A stretch of 64,000 nucleotides of DNA from JAKACA01 sp963769255 (lineage in GTDB: Bacteria; Actinomycetota; Acidimicrobiia; Acidimicrobiales; Bog-793), in contig CAVYKV010000001.1 in NCBI GenBank assembly GCA_963769255.1, positions 248,001 to 312,000 on the forward strand, in the 5' to 3' direction. The position numbers were made by a program, and so were the translations under genes. Under the pieces are notes generated by a model. That model saw only the letters and a list, made by a program, of their open reading frames with translations, had not been told where the DNA came from and did no database searches. Positions 34,838 to 43,656 of the stretch are shown one piece after another (position 1 is the stretch's first letter; every line of letters starts with the position of its first letter).

Positions 34838-34855
34838 CTGGGCTGTTGCTCTCAC
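34493..34855 (-). CDS. Conserved hypothetical actinobacterial protein
   Basis: A 120-residue protein. The core CRQGHLFTTIWIPGASLKAVRLGWARLQRCPVGAHWSLVTPV, with two cysteines and three tryptophans, is a pattern I recall from many actinobacteria with no known role. A possible membrane helix (VLAAVTAADVVGTVMA) precedes it. The gene is antisense to the long open tail of the acetyltransferase, and its motif density shows that this strand is the coding one. Confidence 0.7.
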   Translation of the reverse strand: MRATAQSGTEATAAGSARRRGRKGRYVLAAVTAADVVGTVMARRRGYDIGLNTTVRCRQGHLFTTIWIPGASLKAVRLGWARLQRCPVGAHWSLVTPVRVADLSDSERESAAEYRDIRLP

Positions 34856-35211
34856 AAATAGGAATGGTAGCGGAATTGAGATCGTGACGTACGCCGCTGC
34901 GAGGGTCCGATCAGCGCGGTAGGACCGAGAGAAGAGGCCTGCCCCCGTCGCACCTCAAGCTGCGAACAACGTCCCGGTAGGGCGAACGGTCCTGGCGCGC
35001 GACCCGACAAGCGTGACTCTTCGCGGGGCCCGACATCTGACGAAAGCAGGTGCCCCTGTCCGGTCGCGCCCCCGTGCCGGCAACTGGCGCCTGATGGCAG
35101 GACCCTGCCGACGACTGCTCGCTCGGCATCAGCTCCCGGGGTCGAACGAATCCTCGAGGCTAGGCTCGCTGAGCATGGTGCGTCCAGGCACCGGACAGAG
35201 GAAGGGGAACG
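34856..35211. other. Intergenic stretch, no gene seen
   Basis: This 356-bp gap precedes the lower-GC island. I see no RNA gene, clear promoter or long repeat. It marks a change in base composition toward the right and may hold the left junction of the island. Confidence 0.4.
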
Positions 35212-36783
35212 ATGCTCAATCGAATGAGCCGGCGCGGGTTCCTGCAACTCGCGGGCACTAGTGCCCTCGCCGCTGGTTCGGCAGTAGCGCTCGGGGGCTG
35301 TGGTTCTTCCAGCTCGCCGTCGACGACCGTTGCCTCGTCCAAGCCACGCTACGGCGGCAGCCTTCGCCTCGCGAGCAGCGGCGGCGACTCCTCTGACACT
35401 CTCGACGCCCAGAATGCGGTCAACAATCTCGACTTCGCCCGAGCTCCGCAGCTCTACGAGTGCCTGGTGGAATGGGACGCCAACTTTCAACTGCAGCTCG
35501 GTCTAGCCGAGGAAGTGAGTCCGAACTCGGACCTCACCGCCTGGACGATCCGCGTGCGTAAGGGAGTCGAGTTCCACAACGGTAAGGACCTGACAGCCGA
35601 CGATGTGATCTTTAGTCTGCAGCGCATCGTGGACAAGGCCTTTACAGGTGCCTCCCTCCTTACCTTCATGGATGTGAAGAACCTGCGTAAGCTGGACGCC
35701 TACACCGTTCTTGCACCTATGGTGCGACCGTTTTCGATCATGATGGAGACGCTGACGTTCCCGGGAACGATGAGCATCGTTCCCGTTGGCTATGACCCGA
35801 AGAACCCAGTCGGTACGGGTGCATTCGAGTACAAGTCGTTCAACCCGGGGGTTCAGAGCACCTTTGTCAGGAATCCACACTATTGGCGCCCGGGCGAGCC
35901 GTACGTCGACGAGGTCGTGATCACCGACTACGCCGATGAGGTGTCGCAGGACAACGCCCTGTTGGCCGGCGACGCGGACTGCGCCGACCAACTCTCGTTC
36001 GGGAGTATCGCCACGCTACGTAGGGGCGGAAAGAGCGTGGATTCCTGGACCGGCCCAGGATGGGTGCCTTTTACGATGCGAGTCGACGTACCACCGTTCA
36101 ACGACGTCCGTGTCCGCCAGGCGATGCGGCTCGTCATAGATCGTTCCGAGATGCTCGACGTCGTGTACGGCGGTCATGGTCTCCTCGGTAACGACATTTT
36201 CGGGATCTTCGACCCCGAGTATGACCATGCTCTACCACAGCGCCACCAGGACATCGACCAGGCCAAGTTCCTGTTGAAGCAAGCTGGACAGGAGCGCCTG
36301 ACCACGACGCTCGTTACGGCACCAATTCACACCGGAGCCGTGGAGATGGCAACCGTGCTGAAGCAGCAAGCGGCCGCAGCGGGGATGACGATTAATCTTA
36401 GCTCGCTCACCGACGATGCCTACTTTGTTAACTACCTTAAGTGGCCCTTCACACAGGACTGGTGGGACGGCGGCTACTACCTCTTGCAGCAGGCTTACTC
36501 TATGGTGCCCGGTGCACCCTGGGATGAGACGCACTGGACGAGTAGTTCAGGGTTCCCTCACTACTATGATCTCTACAAGGAAGCGCTCAGTACCGTCCAG
36601 CCGGCAAAGCAGACGGAAATCGCGCATGAGATGATGCAGATCGACTACGATATTGGGTCTTATATTATACCGGTGTTCAACCCCGTAATAGCTGCACAGA
36701 GTCCGTCGCTCAAAGGCGTCGTACCACAGAAGAGCCCCGCGCCTTGGATCAACTATCTTTTTCGCACGCTCTGGTTCGAATAG
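35212..36783 (+). CDS. Orphan ABC solute-binding lipoprotein, family 5
   Basis: A 523-residue binding protein with a twin-Arg signal (SRRGFLQLAGTSALAAGSAVALGG) and lipobox LGGCGS. It is a clear paralogue of the binding protein at 30.1-31.7 kb, sharing DVPPFND and IVPVGY blocks and the C-terminal FRTLWFE. No permease or ATPase is adjacent, so it may use the neighbouring importer. Base and codon use differ from the window: more A/T, and rare codons such as ATA. This supports recent transfer together with the next gene. GGAAGGGG precedes the ATG. Confidence 0.9.
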   Translation: MLNRMSRRGFLQLAGTSALAAGSAVALGGCGSSSSPSTTVASSKPRYGGSLRLASSGGDSSDTLDAQNAVNNLDFARAPQLYECLVEWDANFQLQLGLAEEVSPNSDLTAWTIRVRKGVEFHNGKDLTADDVIFSLQRIVDKAFTGASLLTFMDVKNLRKLDAYTVLAPMVRPFSIMMETLTFPGTMSIVPVGYDPKNPVGTGAFEYKSFNPGVQSTFVRNPHYWRPGEPYVDEVVITDYADEVSQDNALLAGDADCADQLSFGSIATLRRGGKSVDSWTGPGWVPFTMRVDVPPFNDVRVRQAMRLVIDRSEMLDVVYGGHGLLGNDIFGIFDPEYDHALPQRHQDIDQAKFLLKQAGQERLTTTLVTAPIHTGAVEMATVLKQQAAAAGMTINLSSLTDDAYFVNYLKWPFTQDWWDGGYYLLQQAYSMVPGAPWDETHWTSSSGFPHYYDLYKEALSTVQPAKQTEIAHEMMQIDYDIGSYIIPVFNPVIAAQSPSLKGVVPQKSPAPWINYLFRTLWFE

Positions 36784-36904
36784 TGAGGAGTTGGCGCGAG
36801 CGAGTCCGTCGTTTGGGCTGCCGGCTCCCGTCTTCACCGAGCGACTGCTTTAACACGTGCCCGGGTCACCCGTACAGTGCTGACTGCAGGCAGGAGGTGA
36901 CTTC

Positions 36905-38650
36905 ATGAGCTATCACCCTGCACCGCTCGAACACGAAGGCACCTTCGTCATCTCTTCAGGAACCCCTGACCGCGCGGCGGACGTGGAGATCCTGGGAGAC
37001 CAGGAGGTGGCGATGGAGGACGGCACCCGGCTCGGCGCGGACGTGTATTTACCGCGGGGAGTCGAACGGGTTCCGGCGGTCCTCATTCGGCAACCTTACG
37101 GTCGTCGGACCGACTGGATGGGGCTCGATGTAGTCGCCTCATTCTTCGCACGCAAAGGATACGCCTGTGTCGTGCAGGACGTTCGGGGCAGGTTCTCGTC
37201 GGGCGGCGTGTTTGACCCGATGGTGAACGAGGTTGGCGACGGATACGACACCGTAGATTGGGCGGCAACCCAGGAGTGGTGCAACGGCCGCGTGGGCTTG
37301 TGGGGCGAGTCTTACTATGGGTTCACAAGCTATGCCGCGGCAATTAGCGGTCATCCTGCGATTGCCTGCATTGCACCTGGCGACATCGGCCTCGATCGCC
37401 GCGCCGTGTGGTTCAGACAGGGTGCGTTCCTTCTCAACACGGCGGGCTACTGGGCACTGGCGATGGACTCGAAGGAGTACGCGGACGTGGCCGGCGTCGA
37501 TCCGTACCACGTCCCCCTTCGTGACCTACCTTCGTCTGTAGGGCTCGAGGGCGACTTGTTCGTCAAGATGCTGGACCACGTTGATGACGCCGAGTGGTGG
37601 CGGGAACGGAGTCTTTCGCATCGTCTCCGAGACGTGAAGGTGCCTGTGCTCGCCTGGTCCGGTTGGTACGACAACTACCTCGGCCAGCTCCTTGCCGACT
37701 ATCAGACGTTGGCCAGCGACCGGCCGAGCACAAGGCCAGTCCATCTCTTCGTCGGTCCCTGGGATCACGAGGGGTCTGCGGACTACACCGAACGTGCGGT
37801 CTGCCAGCGTGTGACTGCGACGGCGCCGCATCGTTGGGAGACGTACTTGGCATTCCTTGACCACTATCTGATGGGGATCGACAATGGGTTCGGTGACCGG
37901 GGACCCGTTGAGGTCTATGTGCTCGGGGCCGATCGATGGCGTACATTGCCTTCTTGGCCACCACCCGGCGTCGTCGAGACTCCCTTGTACTTGCGCGGAG
38001 GCGGCTCGTTATCGTTTGAGCTTCCATCTCCTGACGAGCCACCAGACGCCTACGACTACGATCCCGCAGATCCCGTTGCGGGGACCGTCGGACGGAACTG
38101 CTGGGCTCTTTGCACCACGCTGGACGATCGCCGGCACCTTGACCACCGTGCTGACATTCTTCGCTACTCGACTGACCCGCTTGCAGAGGATCTGGTCTTC
38201 TGCGGACCGCTGACGGCGTGGTTGTACGCGTCGTCGAGTGCTACTGACACCGACTTCACCGTCACGCTTTGCGACGTCTTCGAGAATGGAACCGTGAACA
38301 CGATCCAGGATGGGATTGTGCGTGCCCGATATCGTGCCGGGCTCAACAGCCCGGCGCCGATCGAATCGGGGCAGATCGAGGAATACCGAATCGACCTCTT
38401 CGCGACTAGCTACGTGGTGCGCCGCGGCCATCGCCTCCGGGTAGATGTCTCTTCAAGCGATTTCGATCGGTACGACCGCAACCCGAATACGGGCGACCCG
38501 TGGGGATCGTCTGATCGAATGCTGATTGCGAAGCAACAAATTCATCATTCGCCCGGTCGCGAGTCGCGCGTCGTACTGCCCGTGGTCCACGACACATGGA
38601 CGCCGGCGATTAGTCCAAGGGGTCCGCGAAAGGTTGCAGGTGCCCTTTAG
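36905..38650 (+). CDS. CocE/NonD family hydrolase (S15 type), in the low-GC island
   Basis: A 581-residue enzyme of the X-Pro dipeptidyl-peptidase/cocaine-esterase family. The nucleophile region is GLWGESYYGFTSYAA (about residues 136-150), with Ser in GESYYG. SGWYDNYLGQ carries the Asp, and GPWDHEGS the His. A C-terminal jelly-roll domain follows (DTDFTVTLCDV, RGHRLRVDVSSSDF). It would cleave an ester or amide, perhaps on a compound delivered by the adjacent binding protein. AGGAGGT lies 8 nt before the ATG. It shares the lower GC of its neighbour. A related gene lies at 54.4-56.4 kb. Confidence 0.9.
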   Translation: MSYHPAPLEHEGTFVISSGTPDRAADVEILGDQEVAMEDGTRLGADVYLPRGVERVPAVLIRQPYGRRTDWMGLDVVASFFARKGYACVVQDVRGRFSSGGVFDPMVNEVGDGYDTVDWAATQEWCNGRVGLWGESYYGFTSYAAAISGHPAIACIAPGDIGLDRRAVWFRQGAFLLNTAGYWALAMDSKEYADVAGVDPYHVPLRDLPSSVGLEGDLFVKMLDHVDDAEWWRERSLSHRLRDVKVPVLAWSGWYDNYLGQLLADYQTLASDRPSTRPVHLFVGPWDHEGSADYTERAVCQRVTATAPHRWETYLAFLDHYLMGIDNGFGDRGPVEVYVLGADRWRTLPSWPPPGVVETPLYLRGGGSLSFELPSPDEPPDAYDYDPADPVAGTVGRNCWALCTTLDDRRHLDHRADILRYSTDPLAEDLVFCGPLTAWLYASSSATDTDFTVTLCDVFENGTVNTIQDGIVRARYRAGLNSPAPIESGQIEEYRIDLFATSYVVRRGHRLRVDVSSSDFDRYDRNPNTGDPWGSSDRMLIAKQQIHHSPGRESRVVLPVVHDTWTPAISPRGPRKVAGAL

Positions 38651-38669
38651 GCCTCCCAAGGGGATACGA

Positions 38670-39965
38670 CTAGCCGTAAGTGAAATGGTCGGGGGTGCGG
38701 ACAGCCGAGGTCCCTCCGTACGTCGTGACGGTGACGTTGACGGAGCCCTTCGAGCCGGCGGGCGAGCGCACGGTGCAGGAGGTGGCGCTGCAGCTGACGA
38801 TGGTGGCCCGGTGACCCGGTCCGAAGTCGACGGCGCGCACGCCGTAGAGGTTCGTTCCGGAGAGGTGCACCGTCGTGCCGCCGGAGGCGGGCCCCGTCGC
38901 CGGCGAGACACGGGTGATGACGGGGGTGGCCTCGGGCTCGAGCCGGGGTGGTGCCCGGAAGTACTTGAGCTCGCCCGACCAGGTGAAGACGAGATGAGTG
39001 GTGGGGTACCCGAACACGAAGAGGAAGGCGGCCGAGTACCCGTACGGCGCGTTGCCTCCCGTGACAAGGCCGCCGCCCCCCACGACGGGCGAGGACGACT
39101 CGAGCAGGATGGCGTTGCGGTGCCCCCAGCAGCCGTCGGAGGAGGGTGACGAGCAATCCTCGTTCGGCCCGGGATAGCCGTCGTCGTACATCCAGGCCCA
39201 GTTGGAGGCGCCGATGCTCCCGTAGCCCCCCGCCCAGATGGACGTCCATCCGTAGCCTCCCGGCCCGTTCGGGTCGCCGCCGGCGACGGCGCCCCGCCGC
39301 GCGTCGGTGTCGAGGGCGGCGCTGAGGCCGACGACGGGAGGCAGGCCGCGGTTGATCCGTTCCAGGTCGAACAGGACGAGCATCTGCTCCGGTCCGTTCA
39401 GCTTGCCGAAGTTCGAGGGCAGGACGAGCTGCCCGACACCTTCGAGCGCCCGGCACTGGTCGATGTCGGCGGAGGTGCCGGCGTAGGCGGTCGGGCAGTT
39501 GGACTCCGGGGCGGCTGGCGGGACGACACCGATCTGCTTGGCGGGACGAACGGCGGGAAGGGCGAGGTCGACCCCCCTCGTGGTCGTTCCAGACTTCACG
39601 GTCACGGCCGTTCGCTCGGCGGTACGGAAGATGGACTCTTGTGCTCCGCCGCAGGTGGGGTCCGCCGTGACTGTGTACGAACCAGGGGCGAGCTTCGAGA
39701 CGGTGAACGTGCCGCCCGGTGAGCTCAGGGTGGAGCCGGCCGAGGGCCCTTTGACGCGGAGGCAGACGTCGCCGATCACGGCGGGGATCGTCACCTCGGT
39801 GACCCGCCCGGAGATGGAGCCGGCGTCCGCAGAAGGCGAGGCGCCGGCCGCCCCGGCGCCGGTGGCCCCCGTGGCGAGCGCTGCGACCACCAAGAGGCCG
39901 GCGGCGACCGCCGCCACACCGCGGTGTCGGCTCCCACTGCTCTGGCTCACGCCCGCCTCATTCAC
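38670..39965 (-). CDS. Secreted protein with CAP-like region and IPT/TIG domain
   Basis: A 431-residue exported protein. The signal peptide is VAAVAAGLLVVAALATGATGAGA. A carboxypeptidase-regulatory-like or beta-sandwich segment follows (SISGRVTEVTIPAVIGDVCL). The middle part has LVLFDLERINRGLPPVVGLSAALD and WGHRNAILL, resembling a CAP/SCP domain. The C-terminal IPT/TIG domain reads VITRVSPATGPASGGTTVHLSGTNLYGV. It is likely surface or extracellular; its target is unknown. Confidence 0.8.
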   Translation of the reverse strand: MNEAGVSQSSGSRHRGVAAVAAGLLVVAALATGATGAGAAGASPSADAGSISGRVTEVTIPAVIGDVCLRVKGPSAGSTLSSPGGTFTVSKLAPGSYTVTADPTCGGAQESIFRTAERTAVTVKSGTTTRGVDLALPAVRPAKQIGVVPPAAPESNCPTAYAGTSADIDQCRALEGVGQLVLPSNFGKLNGPEQMLVLFDLERINRGLPPVVGLSAALDTDARRGAVAGGDPNGPGGYGWTSIWAGGYGSIGASNWAWMYDDGYPGPNEDCSSPSSDGCWGHRNAILLESSSPVVGGGGLVTGGNAPYGYSAAFLFVFGYPTTHLVFTWSGELKYFRAPPRLEPEATPVITRVSPATGPASGGTTVHLSGTNLYGVRAVDFGPGHRATIVSCSATSCTVRSPAGSKGSVNVTVTTYGGTSAVRTPDHFTYG

Positions 39966-40092
39966 GATCCCGTCCTCTCGCCGATCCGTTGCCCTGCCAT
40001 CGGTGCATCACCAGACGCCTCCCTGACCCGGTTCGCAGCGACACGGCGATAGTGGCACATCGCAGACCCCCCTCCGCCACGAGGGCACCTCG

Positions 40093-41949
40093 TCACGAGT
40101 CCAAGTCCGGCTCGCCGCTCGGGCCGGGCGACGTCAGCTCCTGCTCCGCCTGCGGCCGGAGCCGCCGTAGCCGAAGCACCCGCTCGGCGTGGCGCTCCTC
40201 CTCCAGGAGCTTCTGGCGGGCGCCGAAGAGGTCGAACAGGTCGACGAGGCCGTCGAGGCGGCCGGCGTCGGAGCGCTCGACGACGGGGAGGACACCGAGG
40301 GTGCGGCTCACCATGCGGTCGGCCACGGCCCGGAGGATCTCGTCGCTGTGTGCCACCTCGTACTCCTGCAGCATGACGTCACGGGCCGTGGCGCCCTCGG
40401 TGTGGGAGGAGGGGAGCACGAGCGACCACGGCAGCACACCGAGCAGCCGGCCGCCGGCGTCGATGACCGGATAGAGACGTTGGCGTCGGGCTGCCGAGCC
40501 TTCCGGCAGGGCGTTGTACAGATCGGAGAGGGGGCGGTCCGGCTCGACCGTGAAGACGTCGGTGTCCATGACCTCGCGGACGAACGTGGCCTCGAGGGGG
40601 TCGACGGCGTACTCGCGCATGACGTGGAAGCCGCGGCGCGCCACCTTCTCCGTGAGGATGGAGCGCTTGAGGACGAGGACGCTCACGAGGTAAGACACCG
40701 TCGCCACGACGAGGAGGGCGAGGAGGCTGTTGACGTCGTGGGTGAGCTCCAGGGAGAAGACGATGGCCGTGAAGGGTGACCGCATGACGCCGGCGAGCGA
40801 GCCGGCCATGCCCAGGAGGGCGAAGGCGCCCGGCGTCGCCCCGGGCAGCACGTGGCCAAGGGTCCCTCCGATGGCGGCGCCCATGATGAGGATGGGGGCG
40901 AGGATGCCGCCGCTCGTGCCGCTTCCGAGCCCGCCCGACCAGATGACGAGCTTCGTGACGAGAAGGAGCAGGAGCGCCCCGGCGCCGAGCTGCCCGAGCA
41001 GCTCGGCGTGGATCGTGTTGTAGCCGACGCCGAGGGCGCGGGAGTCGACGAGGCCGCCGAGGCCGATGAGCAGGCCGCCCAGCATGGGCCACCACATCCA
41101 GTGGAGGCGGCCCTTCAGCCTCTTGAAGAGGTCCTCCGCCCCGTAGACGGCCTCGGTCATGACCCAGGCGGCGAGACCCGTCGTGAGGCCGATGGCGCAG
41201 GCCCCGAGGAGGACCACCCCGCCGAGGGGGGCGTGGGACGTCACGGGGAACAACGGTTGTGGGGCGACGAGCCCGGCACTCGCCATCACCATGCGCAGCC
41301 CGTCCGCCGTGGCGGCGGAGAGGCCGATGAGCACCATCGAGCGTGGTTTCAGCTCGAAGGCGAGGAGCTCGACCCCGAAGAGGGTGGCGGCCACGGGAGT
41401 GCCGAAGACGGCGCTCATGCCACCGGCTGCGCCGGCCACGAGGAGGGCACGGCGCTGCGCCGCCGTCAGGCGGAAGAGCTGCCCGACGATCGACCCGACG
41501 GCGCCGCCCGTGAGGATGATGGGTCCCTCGGCGCCGAAGGGTCCTCCTGTACCGATGCTGATGGCGCTCGAGATGGGTTTCAAGACGGCGAGGCGAGGCT
41601 GCACACGGCTGCCGTTGACGAGGATGCGCTCCATCGCCTCGGGGATGCCGTGTCCCCGGATCTGCTCCGAGCCGAAGCGGGCCATGAGGCCCACCACGAG
41701 ACCGCCGCCGATGGGGATGACGATGGCGAGAGCGCCGAGGGTGTTGGCGTTCGGCGAGACGAGGTGCACGCTGAGGCGCTGGTAGTACACGAGGTTCGTG
41801 ACCACACCGATCATGTCCAGCAGCGCCAGCGAGATACCGGCGGAGAGTGCGCCGACAGCGAGGGCGAGGGGGACGAGGCGCAGGAGGTCGGTCGTGGCGG
41901 TGAAGTCGCCGAGAGCCTGTTCGCCCGCCGTGGAATCCTCCGAATACAT
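40093..41949 (-). CDS. ClC-family chloride channel/transporter with CBS domains
   Basis: A 618-residue membrane protein. ClC motifs are in order: GHGIPEA in the GSGIP position (about residue 100), GTGGPFGAEGP in the GKxGP position (about residue 132), the glutamate in GAEGP being the gating Glu, and GSGTSGGILAP in the GxFxP region (about residue 345). About ten or more hydrophobic helices are visible, then two CBS-like domains (VREVMDTDVFTVEPDRPLSDL and ARDVMLQEYEVAHSDEILRAV). It would move chloride in exchange for protons. It is divergent from a MarR gene, and the operator-like palindrome at 41954 is 5 bp from its ATG. Confidence 0.92.
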   Translation of the reverse strand: MYSEDSTAGEQALGDFTATTDLLRLVPLALAVGALSAGISLALLDMIGVVTNLVYYQRLSVHLVSPNANTLGALAIVIPIGGGLVVGLMARFGSEQIRGHGIPEAMERILVNGSRVQPRLAVLKPISSAISIGTGGPFGAEGPIILTGGAVGSIVGQLFRLTAAQRRALLVAGAAGGMSAVFGTPVAATLFGVELLAFELKPRSMVLIGLSAATADGLRMVMASAGLVAPQPLFPVTSHAPLGGVVLLGACAIGLTTGLAAWVMTEAVYGAEDLFKRLKGRLHWMWWPMLGGLLIGLGGLVDSRALGVGYNTIHAELLGQLGAGALLLLLVTKLVIWSGGLGSGTSGGILAPILIMGAAIGGTLGHVLPGATPGAFALLGMAGSLAGVMRSPFTAIVFSLELTHDVNSLLALLVVATVSYLVSVLVLKRSILTEKVARRGFHVMREYAVDPLEATFVREVMDTDVFTVEPDRPLSDLYNALPEGSAARRQRLYPVIDAGGRLLGVLPWSLVLPSSHTEGATARDVMLQEYEVAHSDEILRAVADRMVSRTLGVLPVVERSDAGRLDGLVDLFDLFGARQKLLEEERHAERVLRLRRLRPQAEQELTSPGPSGEPDLDS

Positions 41950-41953
41950 CGTA

Positions 41954-41970
41954 ACACGATGATATCGTGT
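41954..41970. promoter_or_regulatory. MarR operator-like perfect inverted repeat
   Basis: ACACGAT-GAT-ATCGTGT is a perfect 7-bp inverted repeat with a 3-bp spacer. It lies between the divergent ClC and MarR genes, 5 bp from the ClC start. MarR dimers bind such sites, so it probably controls both genes. Confidence 0.65.
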
Positions 41971-41990
41971 GGCGCTAGAATCGTGCCAGG

Positions 41991-42401
41991 ATGCCGTTGC
42001 CGGACGAGACGTACACGCGGCTGTTGGCGATGCGCACGGGCCTGCGGCGCTTCGAGCGATGGAGCGCCCAGCAGGCGCAGGCGGCCGGGCTCACACCCGC
42101 TCAGCACCAGTTGCTGCTGTCCATCCGCGGGCATCCCGACCCGGCCGGCCCGACCGTGGGCGAGGTGGCCGACTACCTCCTCCTCAAGCACCACAGCGCC
42201 GTTGGGCTCGTCGACCGAGCGGAGGCTGCCGGCCTCGTCGGCCGCACCCGCCACGACCCCGACCACCGCGTCGTGCGCCTGCACCTCACGGCGGTGGGAG
42301 CCCGGCGCCTCGAGGCGCTCTCGGCCCTTCACCTCGCCGAGCTCGAGCGCCTGGCGCTCGACATCCCGACAGCGTCAGAGGGTCTGCCGGTCGACGCCTA
42401 G
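41991..42401 (+). CDS. MarR-family transcriptional regulator
   Basis: A 136-residue winged-helix repressor. LTPAQHQLLLSIRGHPDPAGPTVGEVADYLLLKHHSAVGLVDRAEAAGLVGR holds the helix-turn-helix (about residues 55-80), and RTRHDPDHRVVRLHLTAVG is the wing. It is divergent from the ClC gene across the perfect palindrome. MarR proteins respond to small phenolics or oxidants; the effector here is unknown. Confidence 0.9.
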   Translation: MPLPDETYTRLLAMRTGLRRFERWSAQQAQAAGLTPAQHQLLLSIRGHPDPAGPTVGEVADYLLLKHHSAVGLVDRAEAAGLVGRTRHDPDHRVVRLHLTAVGARRLEALSALHLAELERLALDIPTASEGLPVDA

Positions 42402-42406
42402 GGTGC

Positions 42407-43656
42407 TCAACCCCCGGCTGCGTCGAGGTGACGAAGGGCGCTCACGACCGTGGCGAGCACGCCCGTGTCGTAGCCCGCCGGCAGCAGCCCGTCCCGACCG
42501 AGAGCTGAAGCCTGGGTCTGCGTCTCGGCCACGAGGTGCTCGAGGTAGGAGCGAAGGGCACCGGCGCTTCGACCTCCCGGCGAGGAGGGACCGAGGGTGT
42601 CGAAGGGGACGACATGGCCCCGTTCGGCGATGGCGTCCCCGAGGGCGAAGAGGCCGAGCGTCATGACGTCGACGGCGTGGTAGGCAAGGCTGAGCCGCCC
42701 GGCCCGATAGCGGACGTCGAGCAGCGCCAGGATCACCCAGTAGTGGAGGTCGGCGAGCCAGGCGAGGCGGCGAGTGCCCTCGTCGGCGATGGTGTCCTCG
42801 TGCCCGGGATAGGCCGTCCCACCGACGAGCGGCAGGGACGGGTAGTCCGGGTTGCCCTCGACCCAGAATCCCCTCCCCGCCACCGAAGGCCACGCCCGTG
42901 AAGACGTCGCGGAAGAAGCGGTAATGCCCGATCTCGCCTTCCTGGGCGACCCAGCGCATCTGCTGGGCGTGCTTGCCCCAGGGAACCTCGCGCCCGAGAT
43001 GGCTCGGCGGGTTCCCCGCCACCTCCGTCGTGAGCTCCCCGATGCGGTGGTAGATGCTGCCGATATGGCTCTGGCGACCGTCGCCCGGCCCGGGGGAGGG
43101 GCCGCCGGGATGCTCCAGCAGCGTGCGGCGGACCTCGGCGATGAGCTCGCGGTCGGGGTCGCAGCGGTCGGCGCAGGAGGGCGACAGGCTGAGCGTGCAG
43201 GCGGCCGCCTCCACCCACATGAAGACGGCGGTGGCGTAACGATCGAGGCCGAGGGCCGGGATGGGGAAGGGGTAGACGCCTGCGACGTCGGGAAACGGAT
43301 GCGGCACGAGGCAGGGGCTCGCCTGCAGGGCGGACAGGAAGGAAATTGACGAGATCGAGGTGCTGCATCTCCTCGATGGCGACGTCCAGCATCGAGTAGG
43401 GGCCCTCGAGCGCCTGCGTGCCCGGCGGGGCAGACGGGTTGCGCTCGAGGTAGTCGAGCTTCGAGAGCACTCCGCGCACCTGGCTGTAGCGCGCCTTGAT
43501 GGAGAAGAGGCAACGGAGGTCGGCGAGCAGCAGGGTGTGCTCGAGCTGCGCCGCCTCCGTGAGGAGGCGCACGAGCTCGAGGTACGGGTCGGCGAAGACG
43601 GCCGGGAGGGGCGCCGGTTCGGTCTCACGCGCCGGCGGGGAGAACCGGATGCTCAT
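42407..43656 (-). CDS. VioB C-terminal-like, ferritin-like domain protein (two frame breaks)
   Basis: About 415 residues matching the ferritin-like half of VioB, the iminophenyl-pyruvate dimer synthase of violacein-type pathways. Likely metal-ligand motifs are EAAQLEHTLLLA, IEEMQHLDL and EGEIGHYRFF. Family blocks are YPFPIPALGLDRYATAVFMWVE and VEGNPDYPSLPLVGG. The frame changes near 43337 (NFL to SALQASP) and near 42870, at a GGGGAGGGGA run. Both fit single-base indels. Its ATG overlaps the upstream VioB-N gene by 4 bp. It is the last gene of the Cys-Trp RiPP cluster. Action on tryptophan is suggested only by homology. Confidence 0.75.
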
